Positions 9,201 to 16,662 of a DNA stretch of 64,000 nt are shown piece by piece. Every line of letters starts with the position of its first letter. The stretch's first letter is position 1. The DNA lies in contig NZ_JWLI01000007.1 in the NCBI RefSeq assembly GCF_000813965.1, positions 248,001 through 312,000 on the forward strand. Reading direction: 5' to 3'. A program made the position numbers and the translations under genes. The notes beneath the pieces are model-generated. The model had not been told where the DNA came from. It saw only the letters and a program-made list of their open reading frames with translations, and searched no databases. This DNA comes from Leisingera sp. ANG-M7. Lineage in GTDB: Bacteria > Pseudomonadota > Alphaproteobacteria > Rhodobacterales > Rhodobacteraceae.

Positions 9201-9478
9201 TAGCCGAAGGCCTTCAGATGATCCGTGCGCTCCTGCGGGTCGACAGGGATTTCAGCGCGTTCCCTTTTCACCAGCCCCTCGCGGGTGGCGTCCAGCATCG
9301 CCTGGTAGTCGCGCATGGCGTTGACGATGGAGAGCGGTGCATCGGGGCGCCGGAAGCTGACCTGCGCCAGCGGCGGTAGCGCGTTCAGCCCCTCAGGGGC
9401 CGCCTGCCGTGCAAGGATCTCCATCGGGTACGGCCCCAGATGCACAGGCCGGTTGCGGTAGGAAAACAGTTTGCCCAT
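6281..9478 (-). CDS. rdhA: Self-sufficient reductive dehalogenase: RdhA fused to a flavin/2Fe-2S reductase
   Basis: 1,065 residues with a GGGG ribosome-binding site. Residues 1 to about 690 form a cobalamin-dependent reductive dehalogenase module. It ends with two bacterial 4Fe-4S motifs: C555-x2-C558-x2-C561-x3-C565P, and C591 with C604-x2-C607-x3-C611P. There is no Tat signal, so it should be cytoplasmic, as in catabolic aerobic dehalogenases. Residues about 750-1065 form a phthalate-dioxygenase-reductase-type module: RQYS (799-802, flavin), GGGIGVTP (862-869) and CGP (939-941, pyridine nucleotide), and plant-type 2Fe-2S cysteines C1014, C1019, C1022 and C1050. The same architecture is known from BhbA of Comamonas, which removes bromine from hydroxybenzoates using NAD(P)H. 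Halophenolic substrates are inferred. It is cotranscribed with the marR gene 16 bases upstream. Confidence 0.9.
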   Translation of the reverse strand: MGKLFSYRNRPVHLGPYPMEILARQAAPEGLNALPPLAQVSFRRPDAPLSIVNAMRDYQAMLDATREGLVKRERAEIPVDPQERTDHLKAFGYFCDASLAGACAVPSDAWLDAPLVNPDVASLAETLRSKQTNTFASGIDVVMANLREAMQAPPADCRHHTHALVFIYEFPRDPEAEEDGADWLADAQDQRACLRAAETVVTLANYIRLLGWEARAHTGAASDVHLGQLAVQAGLATCEDGVLTNPFLGNRFGIAAVTTTLELAADLPLVPGQAPGLKHRLGLGSHAKSAASRDPYAKRRFMDGPHPFETLKRVADPTTYIDEANVARVPKRTDMFARALFGDMGKGPQEAAKNGNYVRKSSSAFAFRSSLAAFVLLQDGQAAPQIDPSAADAARNAASIKAAAYFLGSDAVGISRCPDWAYYSHDAAGAPLAPYHENAISMIIDQGHETMDGASGDDWIACAQSMRAYLRFSLLGGVIAQQIRNLGYTARVHSVMDGEVLQPPLLLLSGLGEVSRIGEVILNPFLGPRLKSGAVTTNLPMTHDKPVDFGLQRFCEACNKCARECPSGAITAGPKLMFNGYEIWKSDSQKCTTYRVTVPGGAMCGRCMKTCPWNLEGLFAEAPFRWAAMNVPGSAPLLAKLDDALGHGEVNTAKKWWWDLEMVEEGPYAPPQHPVNARKLSKDLDLKFEDQTLAVYPAPLAPPPYAWPAPMDREAGIAAYQAMIPAAEHKRRRAQGLPPEHVYTADQGDAPVMRVRLSKVEHMTKAVTKYEFSLPDGSPLPPATAGAHIDVVVAPEFFRQYSLSGDPADRSKYQIAVLREDTGRGGSRLMHRIFEEGRMVFISKPINHFPLVEDAAKSYLMGGGIGVTPMIAMAHHLHALGRDFEFRYSCSEKTGAGFIGDLETVAWVDKVQLHFSDQGTRADFREVLKYTPGSHVYTCGPEAYMQAVLGAAEANGFPEDARHMEYFTVPEQPEYENHPFILKLAKSGREILVPGEKTAAEALTESGIHVDVKCSDGICGVCKCGLIAGEAEHRDFVLSNKQREGAIILCQSRAQAPDGVLEIDL

Positions 9479-9494
9479 GGATGGCCCCTTTGGG

Positions 9495-9947
9495 TTACAG
9501 CTTGGCTACGATGCGCGGCTCGTCCTGCAGCAGCCTGGCGGCGGACTGACGCAGCGCCTCCAGTTCTCCCGCAGTCAGTTTGGCCTCAAAATACGCAGCA
9601 TTCTCCTGCGCGATGGGCAGCACCGCCTGCAACGCCGACTGGCCTGCTGCGGTCAGCGTCACACGGATCGAGCGCCCGTCGCCCTCACCGCTGCCGCGGG
9701 TGATCAGCCCGCTGGCCTCCATCTGCCGCAAAGCGCGGGATGTGGCGGTGCGGTCGATACCGATGAAGTCAGCGATCTCCGAGGGGGTCGCAAGCCCCTC
9801 CTCCCCTGCAGCCAGCAGCACGCACCAAGTCACGCGAGTCAGGCCGTGTTCGGCAATACGCTGTTCAAAACGGCGTTCGATCACACGCGCCAGCATGGTG
9901 ATCTGGTAGCCAAGGGATTGGTGCAGGTGAAAGCGATGCTGAGTCAT
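9495..9947 (-). CDS. MarR-family regulator of the dehalogenase operon
   Basis: 150 residues from ATG at 9945-9947; a TTG 18 bases earlier lies inside the operator and is not used. The winged helix-turn-helix spans about 30-125 ('TPSEIADFIGIDRTATSRALRQMEASGLITR', then 'DGR...VTLT..G'). The rdhA fusion follows within 16 bases, so both are one transcript. The palindrome 9953-9965 directly abuts the start, and no Shine-Dalgarno sequence is visible, so the mRNA may be leaderless and autorepressed. MarR proteins usually release DNA when a phenolic ligand binds, which fits a halophenol-responsive switch (inference). Confidence 0.88.
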   Translation of the reverse strand: MTQHRFHLHQSLGYQITMLARVIERRFEQRIAEHGLTRVTWCVLLAAGEEGLATPSEIADFIGIDRTATSRALRQMEASGLITRGSGEGDGRSIRVTLTAAGQSALQAVLPIAQENAAYFEAKLTAGELEALRQSAARLLQDEPRIVAKL

Positions 9948-9952
9948 GATAA

Positions 9953-9965
9953 TTGACAGTGTCAA
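9953..9965. promoter_or_regulatory. MarR-type operator
   Basis: TTGACA-G-TGTCAA is a perfect 6-bp inverted repeat around one base, with AT-rich flanks that are partly symmetric. It begins five bases upstream of the marR start codon, where bound repressor would block the marR-rdhA transcript. Confidence 0.65.
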
Positions 9966-10115
9966 CTATATGTCCGCCGAAAGCCAGCGAATTCTGCACA
10001 TGCCCTCTTGGCGGCAGCTTCGGACGGACGTAACGCGATCTGCGCCCTTGCGCGGGCGTTGCATCATCGCAGGCAGCCTGTATCGTCAAATCAGGCATGC
10101 TCCCAGGAGAACAGC

Positions 10116-12404
10116 ATGAAATTCCGCTTTCCCATTGTCATCATTGACGAAGATTTCCGTTCAGAGAACTCCTCAGGCTCCGGCATCCGCGCCTTGGCGC
10201 AGGCCATCGAGGACGAAGGTTTTGAGGTGCAAGGCGTCACCGGCTACGGCGACCTGTCGCAATATGCGCAGCAGCAGTCCCGCGCCAGCGCCTTTGTGCT
10301 ATCGATTGACGACGAGGAGTTCACTCCCGGCCCCGATCTGGATCCGGCAGTGGTGGCGCTGCGCACGTTTATCGAGGAAGTGCGCTGGAAGAACGCCGAC
10401 GTGCCGATCTATATCTACGGCGAAACCAAGACCAGCCGCCACCTGCCCAACGACATCCTGCGCGAGCTGCATGGCTTCATCCATATGTTTGAGGACACGC
10501 CGGAATTTGTCGCCCGCCACATCATCCGCGAGGCAAAGGGCTATCTGGAGAGCATCCAGCCGCCGTTTTTCAGGAAGCTCTTGGATTACGCCGAGGACGG
10601 CTCCTACTCCTGGCACTGCCCGGGGCATTCCGGCGGCGTGGCCTTCCTGAAAAGCCCGGTCGGGCAGATGTACCACCAGTTCTACGGCGAAAACATGCTG
10701 CGCGCAGATGTCTGCAACGCGGTGGAGGAGTTAGGGCAGCTGCTGGACCACAACGGCGCGATCGGAGCGTCAGAGCGCAATGCCGCGCGGATCTTCAACG
10801 CCGATCACTGCTATTTCGTGACCAATGGCACCTCGACCTCCAACAAAATGGTCTGGCATCACACGGTGGCACCAGGCGACGTGGTGGTGGTTGACCGCAA
10901 CTGCCACAAGTCGATCCTGCATTCGATCATCATGACCGGCGCCATCCCGGTGTTCCTGAAGCCGACCCGAAACCACTGGGGCATCATCGGCCCGATCCCG
11001 CATTCAGAGTTCGAGATTGACAGCATAAAGGACAAGATCCGCGCCAACCCGCTGCTGAAGGACGTGGACGCCGATACAGTGAAGCCGCGGATCCTGACGC
11101 TGACCCAATCGACCTATGACGGGGTGCTCTATAACACCGAGGTGATCAAAGGGCAGTTGGATGGCTATACCGAAAACCTGCATTTCGACGAGGCCTGGCT
11201 GCCGCATGCGGCGTTTCACCCATTCTACGGCAGCTATCACGCGATGGGCCGCAAGCGGGCGCGCACCAAGCATTCGGTGACCTATGCCACCCAGTCGATC
11301 CACAAGCTGCTGGCGGGCATCAGCCAGGCAAGCCATGTGCTGGTGCAGGACAGCGAGGAGACCAAGCTGGACCGGCATCTGTTCAACGAGGCCTACCTGA
11401 TGCACACCTCTACCAGCCCGCAGTATTCGATCATCGCCAGCTGCGATGTGGCGGCGGCGATGATGGAGCCGCCGGGCGGCACGGCGCTGGTCGAAGAAAG
11501 CATTATGGAAGCGCTGGATTTCCGCCGCGCCATGCGCAAAGTCGATGAGGAATACGGCGCCGATGACTGGTGGTTCCAGGTCTGGGGGCCGGAAGATCTG
11601 TCCGAGGACGGCATCGGCAGCACCAACGATTGGGTGCTGAGGAAAACCGATGCCGACGGCGTGCAGGCGGGCGGCGAGGACAGCTGGCACGGCTTTGGCG
11701 ACATGGCGCCGGGGTTCAACATGCTGGATCCGATCAAGGCCACCATCATCACACCCGGCCTCAATCTGGACGGCCGGTTTGAGGACTGGGGCATCCCGGC
11801 CTCGATCGTGACCAAATACCTGGCCGAACATGGCGTGGTGGTAGAGAAGACCGGGCTCTATTCCTTCTTCATCATGTTCACCATCGGCATCACCAAGGGC
11901 CGCTGGAATTCACTGCTGAGCGCGCTTCAGCAGTTCAAGGACGACTTTGCCCGAAACCTGGCCGTGCCGCGCGCGATGCCGGAGTTTAGCGCCAGCCAGC
12001 CGCGGTATGAGCAGATGGGCCTGCGCGACCTGTGCCAGCATGTGCATGCGCTGTATTCCAAGAACAACGTGGCGCGGCTGTCGACAGAGATGTACCTGAG
12101 CGACCTGACCCCGGCGATGAAGCCGAGCGATGCCTTCAGCCATATCGCCCGGCGTACTACCCAGCGGGTGCCGATTGATGATCTGGAGGGGCGCATCACC
12201 ACCAGCCTGGTGACCCCCTACCCGCCTGGTATTCCGCTGCTGATCCCGGGCGAGGTGTTCAACAAGAAGATCGTGGAATACCTGAAGTTCAACCGCGCCT
12301 TCGGACGGGAATGCCCGGGGTTTGAAACCGACATTCACGGGCTGGTGCAGGAGACCGGCCCTGATGGGCTGACCCATTACTTCGCGGATTGCGTGGCGGA
12401 GTGA
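10116..12404 (+). CDS. Orn/Lys/Arg decarboxylase, PLP-dependent (fold type I)
   Basis: 762 residues, ATG at 10116 with AGGAGA six bases before. The N-terminal receiver-like wing domain (about 1-125) is followed by the PLP domain. The Schiff-base lysine is K397 in 'QSIHKLLAGISQAS', and 'HFDEAW' is present upstream; a C-terminal domain follows. Length and domain order match the inducible-type arginine/lysine/ornithine decarboxylases (AdiA, LdcI, SpeF). These make agmatine, cadaverine or putrescine with CO2 release and take part in polyamine synthesis or acid resistance. Which amino acid is used cannot be decided here. It stands alone, divergent from the marR-rdhA unit. Confidence 0.88.
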   Translation: MKFRFPIVIIDEDFRSENSSGSGIRALAQAIEDEGFEVQGVTGYGDLSQYAQQQSRASAFVLSIDDEEFTPGPDLDPAVVALRTFIEEVRWKNADVPIYIYGETKTSRHLPNDILRELHGFIHMFEDTPEFVARHIIREAKGYLESIQPPFFRKLLDYAEDGSYSWHCPGHSGGVAFLKSPVGQMYHQFYGENMLRADVCNAVEELGQLLDHNGAIGASERNAARIFNADHCYFVTNGTSTSNKMVWHHTVAPGDVVVVDRNCHKSILHSIIMTGAIPVFLKPTRNHWGIIGPIPHSEFEIDSIKDKIRANPLLKDVDADTVKPRILTLTQSTYDGVLYNTEVIKGQLDGYTENLHFDEAWLPHAAFHPFYGSYHAMGRKRARTKHSVTYATQSIHKLLAGISQASHVLVQDSEETKLDRHLFNEAYLMHTSTSPQYSIIASCDVAAAMMEPPGGTALVEESIMEALDFRRAMRKVDEEYGADDWWFQVWGPEDLSEDGIGSTNDWVLRKTDADGVQAGGEDSWHGFGDMAPGFNMLDPIKATIITPGLNLDGRFEDWGIPASIVTKYLAEHGVVVEKTGLYSFFIMFTIGITKGRWNSLLSALQQFKDDFARNLAVPRAMPEFSASQPRYEQMGLRDLCQHVHALYSKNNVARLSTEMYLSDLTPAMKPSDAFSHIARRTTQRVPIDDLEGRITTSLVTPYPPGIPLLIPGEVFNKKIVEYLKFNRAFGRECPGFETDIHGLVQETGPDGLTHYFADCVAE

Positions 12405-12468
12405 CTCAGGAAGGGTGTCCGCGCGGCCGCCCCTGAAATCAACGTTGCCCGCGATGCTCCGGCGGGGA

Positions 12469-14853
12469 TCAGCCGGCTGTCACCGCATTGCTGACCCGTT
12501 TGCCGGCGGTCAGGCCGTTCACCTTGGCCACGATAGCGGCAGCATCCAGCCCGTGGTGGCGGTAGAGATCACCGATGTTGCCGGTCTGGCCGAAATGCTC
12601 GACGCCAAGGGGCACGGTCTGGTGGCCCGCAACCCCGCCCAGCCAGGCCAGCGTCGCCGGGTGGCCATCGATCACGGTGATCACCTTGCAGTGCGGCGGC
12701 AGGCCGCCCATCAGCGTTTCGATATGGGACCTGGCGGCGGCATTGCCGCGCGAGCGCGCCCGCTGCGCCGCAGTCCAGCCCGCGTTCAGCCGGTCGGCAG
12801 AGGTGACGGCCAGCACGCCCACGTCGCGGCGGCTTTCGCCGATGATGCCCGCGGCCTTGATCGCCTCGGGCGCGACCGCCCCTTGGTAGGCGATCACCAC
12901 ATCGCAATTCGGCCCCGGCTTGCGTAGCCAATAGCCGCCGTCGATAGCACCCTGGCGGAAGTCCTCATCGGCGCGCTTGCCGGGCTGCTCCATCGGGCTG
13001 GTGGTGAGGCGCAGATAGACCGAGCCGCCGGTCTCATCGCGCAGCCAGGTGCGCTCATCCGGGTCGCCCTCGCCGTCGCGCTGCAGGTAGTCAAAGGCCC
13101 ATTCCATGATCACCGCCAGTTCATCGGCAAAAGCAGGCTCAAACGCAGCCAGCCCGTCCTGCGACATGCCGATGAGCGGCGTGCCGATTGATTGATGCGC
13201 GCCGCCTTCGGGCGCCAGAGTGACGCCAGAGGGGGTGCCGACGATCATGAAGCGCGCATCCTGATAGCAGGCATAGTTCAGCGCATCGAGGCCGCGGCAG
13301 ACAAAGGGGTCGTAGACGGTGCCGATGGGGATCACCCGCTTGCCGAACAGCGAATGCGACAGGCCCGCAGCGCCCAAGAGCAGGAACAGGTTCATCTCCG
13401 CAATGCCCAGCTCCAGATGCTGGCCTTCGGGGGCAAAGTTCCATTTCGCCGTCGACGGGATGCGGTGCTCGATAAAGGCATCCTTTTGCACCTCGCGGGC
13501 AAACAGCTTGCGCCGGTTGACCCACGGCCCCAGCCCGGTAGTGCCAGTCACATCGGGCGAGGTGGTCAGGATCCGTGCCGCCAGTTTGCTGTCCCCCTTG
13601 GACAGATCATCAAGGATCTTGCTAAAGGCCATCTGGGTGGAGATTTCGCGGGAGGTGTCGATGGCAATCGCGGGCACCGGCAGCGGCACGTCGAAATGGC
13701 GGCGCGGCCCTTCGGCAAAGAACGGCACCTGACGCAGAAAGCCTTGCAGCGCGGCGGGGTTGGAAACGGTGGCGAAGGGCTCCCACTCCTCCCCTGCGGC
13801 GACGCCCATATGGGCCTGCCATTCTGCCATCTGCGCCTTGGTCATCAGGCCGCCGTGGTTGTCCTTGTGGCCGGCAATCGGCGTACCCCAGCCCTTGACC
13901 GTATAGGCCAGGAAGCAGACCGGGCGGTCGTGGTCGATGGATGCGAAAGTGTCCGCCATTGTCTCGACGCAGTTGCCGCCGAGGTTTTCCATCAGCTGAG
14001 CCAGCTCATCATCGCTGCGCTTCTCAATCAGCGCGCTGACATCGCCCTGATCGCCCAGATCATCCATCAGGTGCTGCCGCCAGACCGCGCCGCCCATATA
14101 GGTGAGCGCGGAATACTGCTGGTTCGGGCAGGCGTCTATCCAGCCGCGCAGGGCTTCGCCGCCCGGCTCCTCGAAGGCAGCCCGCTGCAAGGCGCCGTAT
14201 TTCACCCGCACCACGTCCCAGCCGAAGGCGTCAAAGATCTTCTCGATCCGCTCGAACAGGCCTTCGCGGACGATGCCGTCCAAAGACTGGCGGTTGTAGT
14301 CGATGATCCACCAGGTGTTGCGCAGATCGTTTTTCCAGCCCTCCTGCAGCACCTCGTAGATGTTGCCCTCGTCCAGCTCAGCGTCACCCGCCAGCGCCAC
14401 CATGCGGCCGGTGCAAGCGTCCTTGCCCCAGTCCTTGGCAGTGATGAAATCCTGCACCATCGAGGCCAGCGCGGTGATTCCGACGCCCAGGCCAACCGAG
14501 CCGGTGGAGAAATCCACGTCATCCACGTCCTTGGTGCGGCTGGGATAGCTTTGCACCCCGCCGAAGCCGCGGAAATTCTCCATCTTCTCGCGCGTCTGGT
14601 TGCCCATCAGGTACTGCATCGCGTGGAAGACGGGCGAGGCATGCGGTTTCACCGCCACCCGGTCGCCGGGCTTCAATGCAGAAAAATACAGCGCCGTCAT
14701 GATCGACACCATGGAGGCCGACGAGGCCTGATGCCCCCCGATCTTGATCCCGTCCGCCTTGGGGCGGATGTGGTTCGCGTTGTGAATCATCCAATGCGAC
14801 AGCCACAACAGCCGCTGTTCGATGGTCTTCAAGTGGGTCAGATCGGGGCGCAT
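12469..14853 (-). CDS. Transketolase-like ThDP enzyme, homodimeric 2-oxoacid dehydrogenase E1 type
   Basis: 794 residues, ATG at 14853 with GGAGAG upstream. The layout is that of homodimeric AceE-type E1 and transketolases: 'GGHQASSASM' (39-48), 'HASPVFHA' (71-78), and the ThDP motif GD-A-ELDEG (156-163) ending at N187 in 'IIDYNRQSLDG'. The usual GDG reads GDA here. A pyrimidine-binding domain and a C-terminal domain follow. It begins 10 bases after the methionine gamma-lyase stop, so the two are one operon. That suggests oxidation of the 2-oxobutyrate made by the lyase. No E2 or E3 gene is nearby, so the acceptor would have to come from elsewhere. A true transketolase role is less likely but not excluded. 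Confidence 0.75.
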   Translation of the reverse strand: MRPDLTHLKTIEQRLLWLSHWMIHNANHIRPKADGIKIGGHQASSASMVSIMTALYFSALKPGDRVAVKPHASPVFHAMQYLMGNQTREKMENFRGFGGVQSYPSRTKDVDDVDFSTGSVGLGVGITALASMVQDFITAKDWGKDACTGRMVALAGDAELDEGNIYEVLQEGWKNDLRNTWWIIDYNRQSLDGIVREGLFERIEKIFDAFGWDVVRVKYGALQRAAFEEPGGEALRGWIDACPNQQYSALTYMGGAVWRQHLMDDLGDQGDVSALIEKRSDDELAQLMENLGGNCVETMADTFASIDHDRPVCFLAYTVKGWGTPIAGHKDNHGGLMTKAQMAEWQAHMGVAAGEEWEPFATVSNPAALQGFLRQVPFFAEGPRRHFDVPLPVPAIAIDTSREISTQMAFSKILDDLSKGDSKLAARILTTSPDVTGTTGLGPWVNRRKLFAREVQKDAFIEHRIPSTAKWNFAPEGQHLELGIAEMNLFLLLGAAGLSHSLFGKRVIPIGTVYDPFVCRGLDALNYACYQDARFMIVGTPSGVTLAPEGGAHQSIGTPLIGMSQDGLAAFEPAFADELAVIMEWAFDYLQRDGEGDPDERTWLRDETGGSVYLRLTTSPMEQPGKRADEDFRQGAIDGGYWLRKPGPNCDVVIAYQGAVAPEAIKAAGIIGESRRDVGVLAVTSADRLNAGWTAAQRARSRGNAAARSHIETLMGGLPPHCKVITVIDGHPATLAWLGGVAGHQTVPLGVEHFGQTGNIGDLYRHHGLDAAAIVAKVNGLTAGKRVSNAVTAG

Positions 14854-14863
14854 AGCTCTCTCC

Positions 14864-16066
14864 TTATTCGGCGGCGTGCTGCACGGGGGCGGGCAAGGCC
14901 TGTTCCAGGTCGGCCAGGATGTCGGCCACATCCTCCAGCCCCACCGACAGGCGGATCAGCCCGTCGCTGATGCCATGCTCAGCGCGTTCTTCCGGGGTGT
15001 AGGTCGAATGGGTCATCGAGGCAGGGTGCTGGATCAGGGTTTCCGCATCACCCAGCGACACCGCCCGCTGGATCATCTGCAAACCGTTCATGAAGGCGAT
15101 ACCGCCCTGCAGGCCGCCCTCGACCTCAAAGGCGATCATGGCGCCGGGCTGCACCATCTGACGCTTGGCGACATCAGCCTGGGCAAAGCTCTCGTGCCCC
15201 GGGAAGGAAACCGATTTCACTGCCGGGTGGGCGGCCAGATAATCCGCCACGGTGACGGCAGAAGCACAGTGGCGGTCCATCCGCAGCGCCAGGGTCTTGA
15301 GGCCGCGCAGGATCAGCATGGCGTTGAAGGGCGCCATCACTGCGCCGGTCATGTCCTTCATGCCGACCAGGCGGATTTCACCAATCTGTTCTGCGGTGCC
15401 CACGACCAGGCCTGCCACCACATCGCCGTGGCCGCCCAGGTATTTGGTGGCGGAATGCAGCACGATGTCGGCGCCCAGCTCAATCGGGCGGGTCAGGTAG
15501 GGGGTGGCATAGGTGTTGTCGACCACCACCTGCGCGCCTGCGGCATGGGCGATTTCAGATGCCGCAGCAATGTCCACCAGCCGCATGTTCGGGTTGGCCG
15601 GGGTCTCGAAATACACCACGCGGGTCTTGTCCGACACGGCCGCCCGCAGGTTCTCCATGTCGGTCATGTCCACATGGGTGATGGTGACGCCCCATTTCTC
15701 CAGACCGTGGCGCATGAAGGCGAAGGTGCAACCATAAAGCGTCTTGTCCACGATCACCTCGTCACCGGGGCTGAGAAGCGTCCACAACACTGCGGTGATG
15801 GCGCCCATGCCGCTGCTGAGCGCCAGGCCCGCCTCGGCGCCTTCCAGCGTGGCGATCCGTTGCTCTAGCAGGTCGCAGGTCGGGTTGGAAATCCGGCTGT
15901 AGATATGGCCCTGCCGCTCGCCCGCGAACATCTCGCCGCCGGCCTCTGCGGTCTCAAAGGTGAAGGTCGAAGTCAGGTGCAGCGGCGGCGTCAGCGCACC
16001 TTCGTTTTCCTGCGGGTCATAGGCGTGGTGGATGGCACGGGTGGCAAAGCCGCCGGAGGTTTTCAT
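14864..16066 (-). CDS. megL: Methionine gamma-lyase
   Basis: 400 residues, start at 16066. A Cys/Met-metabolism PLP enzyme with K208 in 'HSATKYLGGHGD'. The active-site loop reads LYGCTF (Y111, C113). This cysteine, equivalent to C116 of Pseudomonas putida MdeA, together with 'GMKDMTGA' separates methionine gamma-lyase from cystathionine enzymes. The reaction is L-methionine to methanethiol, ammonia and 2-oxobutyrate. The E1-like gene follows in the same operon and an Lrp/AsnC regulator is divergent 115 bases away. It is probably induced by methionine or another amino acid through that regulator. Confidence 0.9.
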   Translation of the reverse strand: MKTSGGFATRAIHHAYDPQENEGALTPPLHLTSTFTFETAEAGGEMFAGERQGHIYSRISNPTCDLLEQRIATLEGAEAGLALSSGMGAITAVLWTLLSPGDEVIVDKTLYGCTFAFMRHGLEKWGVTITHVDMTDMENLRAAVSDKTRVVYFETPANPNMRLVDIAAASEIAHAAGAQVVVDNTYATPYLTRPIELGADIVLHSATKYLGGHGDVVAGLVVGTAEQIGEIRLVGMKDMTGAVMAPFNAMLILRGLKTLALRMDRHCASAVTVADYLAAHPAVKSVSFPGHESFAQADVAKRQMVQPGAMIAFEVEGGLQGGIAFMNGLQMIQRAVSLGDAETLIQHPASMTHSTYTPEERAEHGISDGLIRLSVGLEDVADILADLEQALPAPVQHAAE

Positions 16067-16150
16067 GGGATGCTCCTGTCTGTTGTTACAAGCATCATCC
16101 GCCTGTTTCACCGGTAATGGATTGCGAAATATGTCTAGGCAGGTATTGAT

Positions 16151-16169
16151 ATTGGCAGATTCTGCCAAT
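16151..16169. promoter_or_regulatory. Perfect palindrome between megL and the lrp-type gene
   Basis: ATTGGCAGA-T-TCTGCCAAT is a perfect 9-bp inverted repeat around one base. It ends 12 bases before the start of the Lrp/AsnC gene and overlaps the likely promoters of both divergent units. The natural candidate for binding is the adjacent regulator. Confidence 0.7.
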
Positions 16170-16181
16170 CAGGAGTGCAAA

Positions 16182-16640
16182 ATGGACAGCAAGGACCGCC
16201 AGATCATCCGCGCCCTGCAGCGCGACGGGCGGATGACCAACCAGGATCTGGCGGAAGCGGTGAACCTCTCCCCCTCCCCCTGTCTGCGGAGGGTGCGTAA
16301 TTTGGAGTCGCAGGGAGTGATCCAGGGCTACAGCGCGGTGGTGGATGCCAAATCCTATGGGTTGCCGATCACCGTCTTTGTCCGCATCAAGCTGGAGCGG
16401 CACGGCGAGGCGGACGTGAAGAATTTCGAACGCAAGATGCAGCTGATCGATGAGGTGCTGGAGTGCCACGTCCTGACCGGAGCGATGGATTACCAGCTAC
16501 GGGTGCTGGTGCCGGATCTGGAGGCCTATGAGGAATTTATCCGCACCCGCATCCACCCGGTTGGCGGCATTGCCTCCATCGACACTAGTTTTGTTTATGG
16601 AACGGTCAAGCGGACGGCGGTGTTTCCGCCTGCCCGCTGA
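16182..16640 (+). CDS. Lrp/AsnC-family transcriptional regulator
   Basis: 152 residues, ATG at 16182 with AGGAG eight bases before. The AsnC-type helix-turn-helix (about 1-60: 'DRQIIRALQRDGRMTNQDLAEAVNLSPSPCLRRV') is followed by the RAM ligand-binding domain (about 65-145). An upstream in-frame extension to 16032 has no homologous content. It is divergent from megL and the E1-like gene and is probably their activator, sensing methionine or another amino acid (inference from position). Confidence 0.9.
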   Translation: MDSKDRQIIRALQRDGRMTNQDLAEAVNLSPSPCLRRVRNLESQGVIQGYSAVVDAKSYGLPITVFVRIKLERHGEADVKNFERKMQLIDEVLECHVLTGAMDYQLRVLVPDLEAYEEFIRTRIHPVGGIASIDTSFVYGTVKRTAVFPPAR

Positions 16641-16662
16641 GGTTTCTTTTCTTTCTGCGGGG

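Noticed and set aside
13192-14970. Long open frame on the plus strand (592 codons)
   Set aside because: It is antisense to the E1-type enzyme, whose motifs are clear. Long antisense frames are a by-product of high GC codon use.
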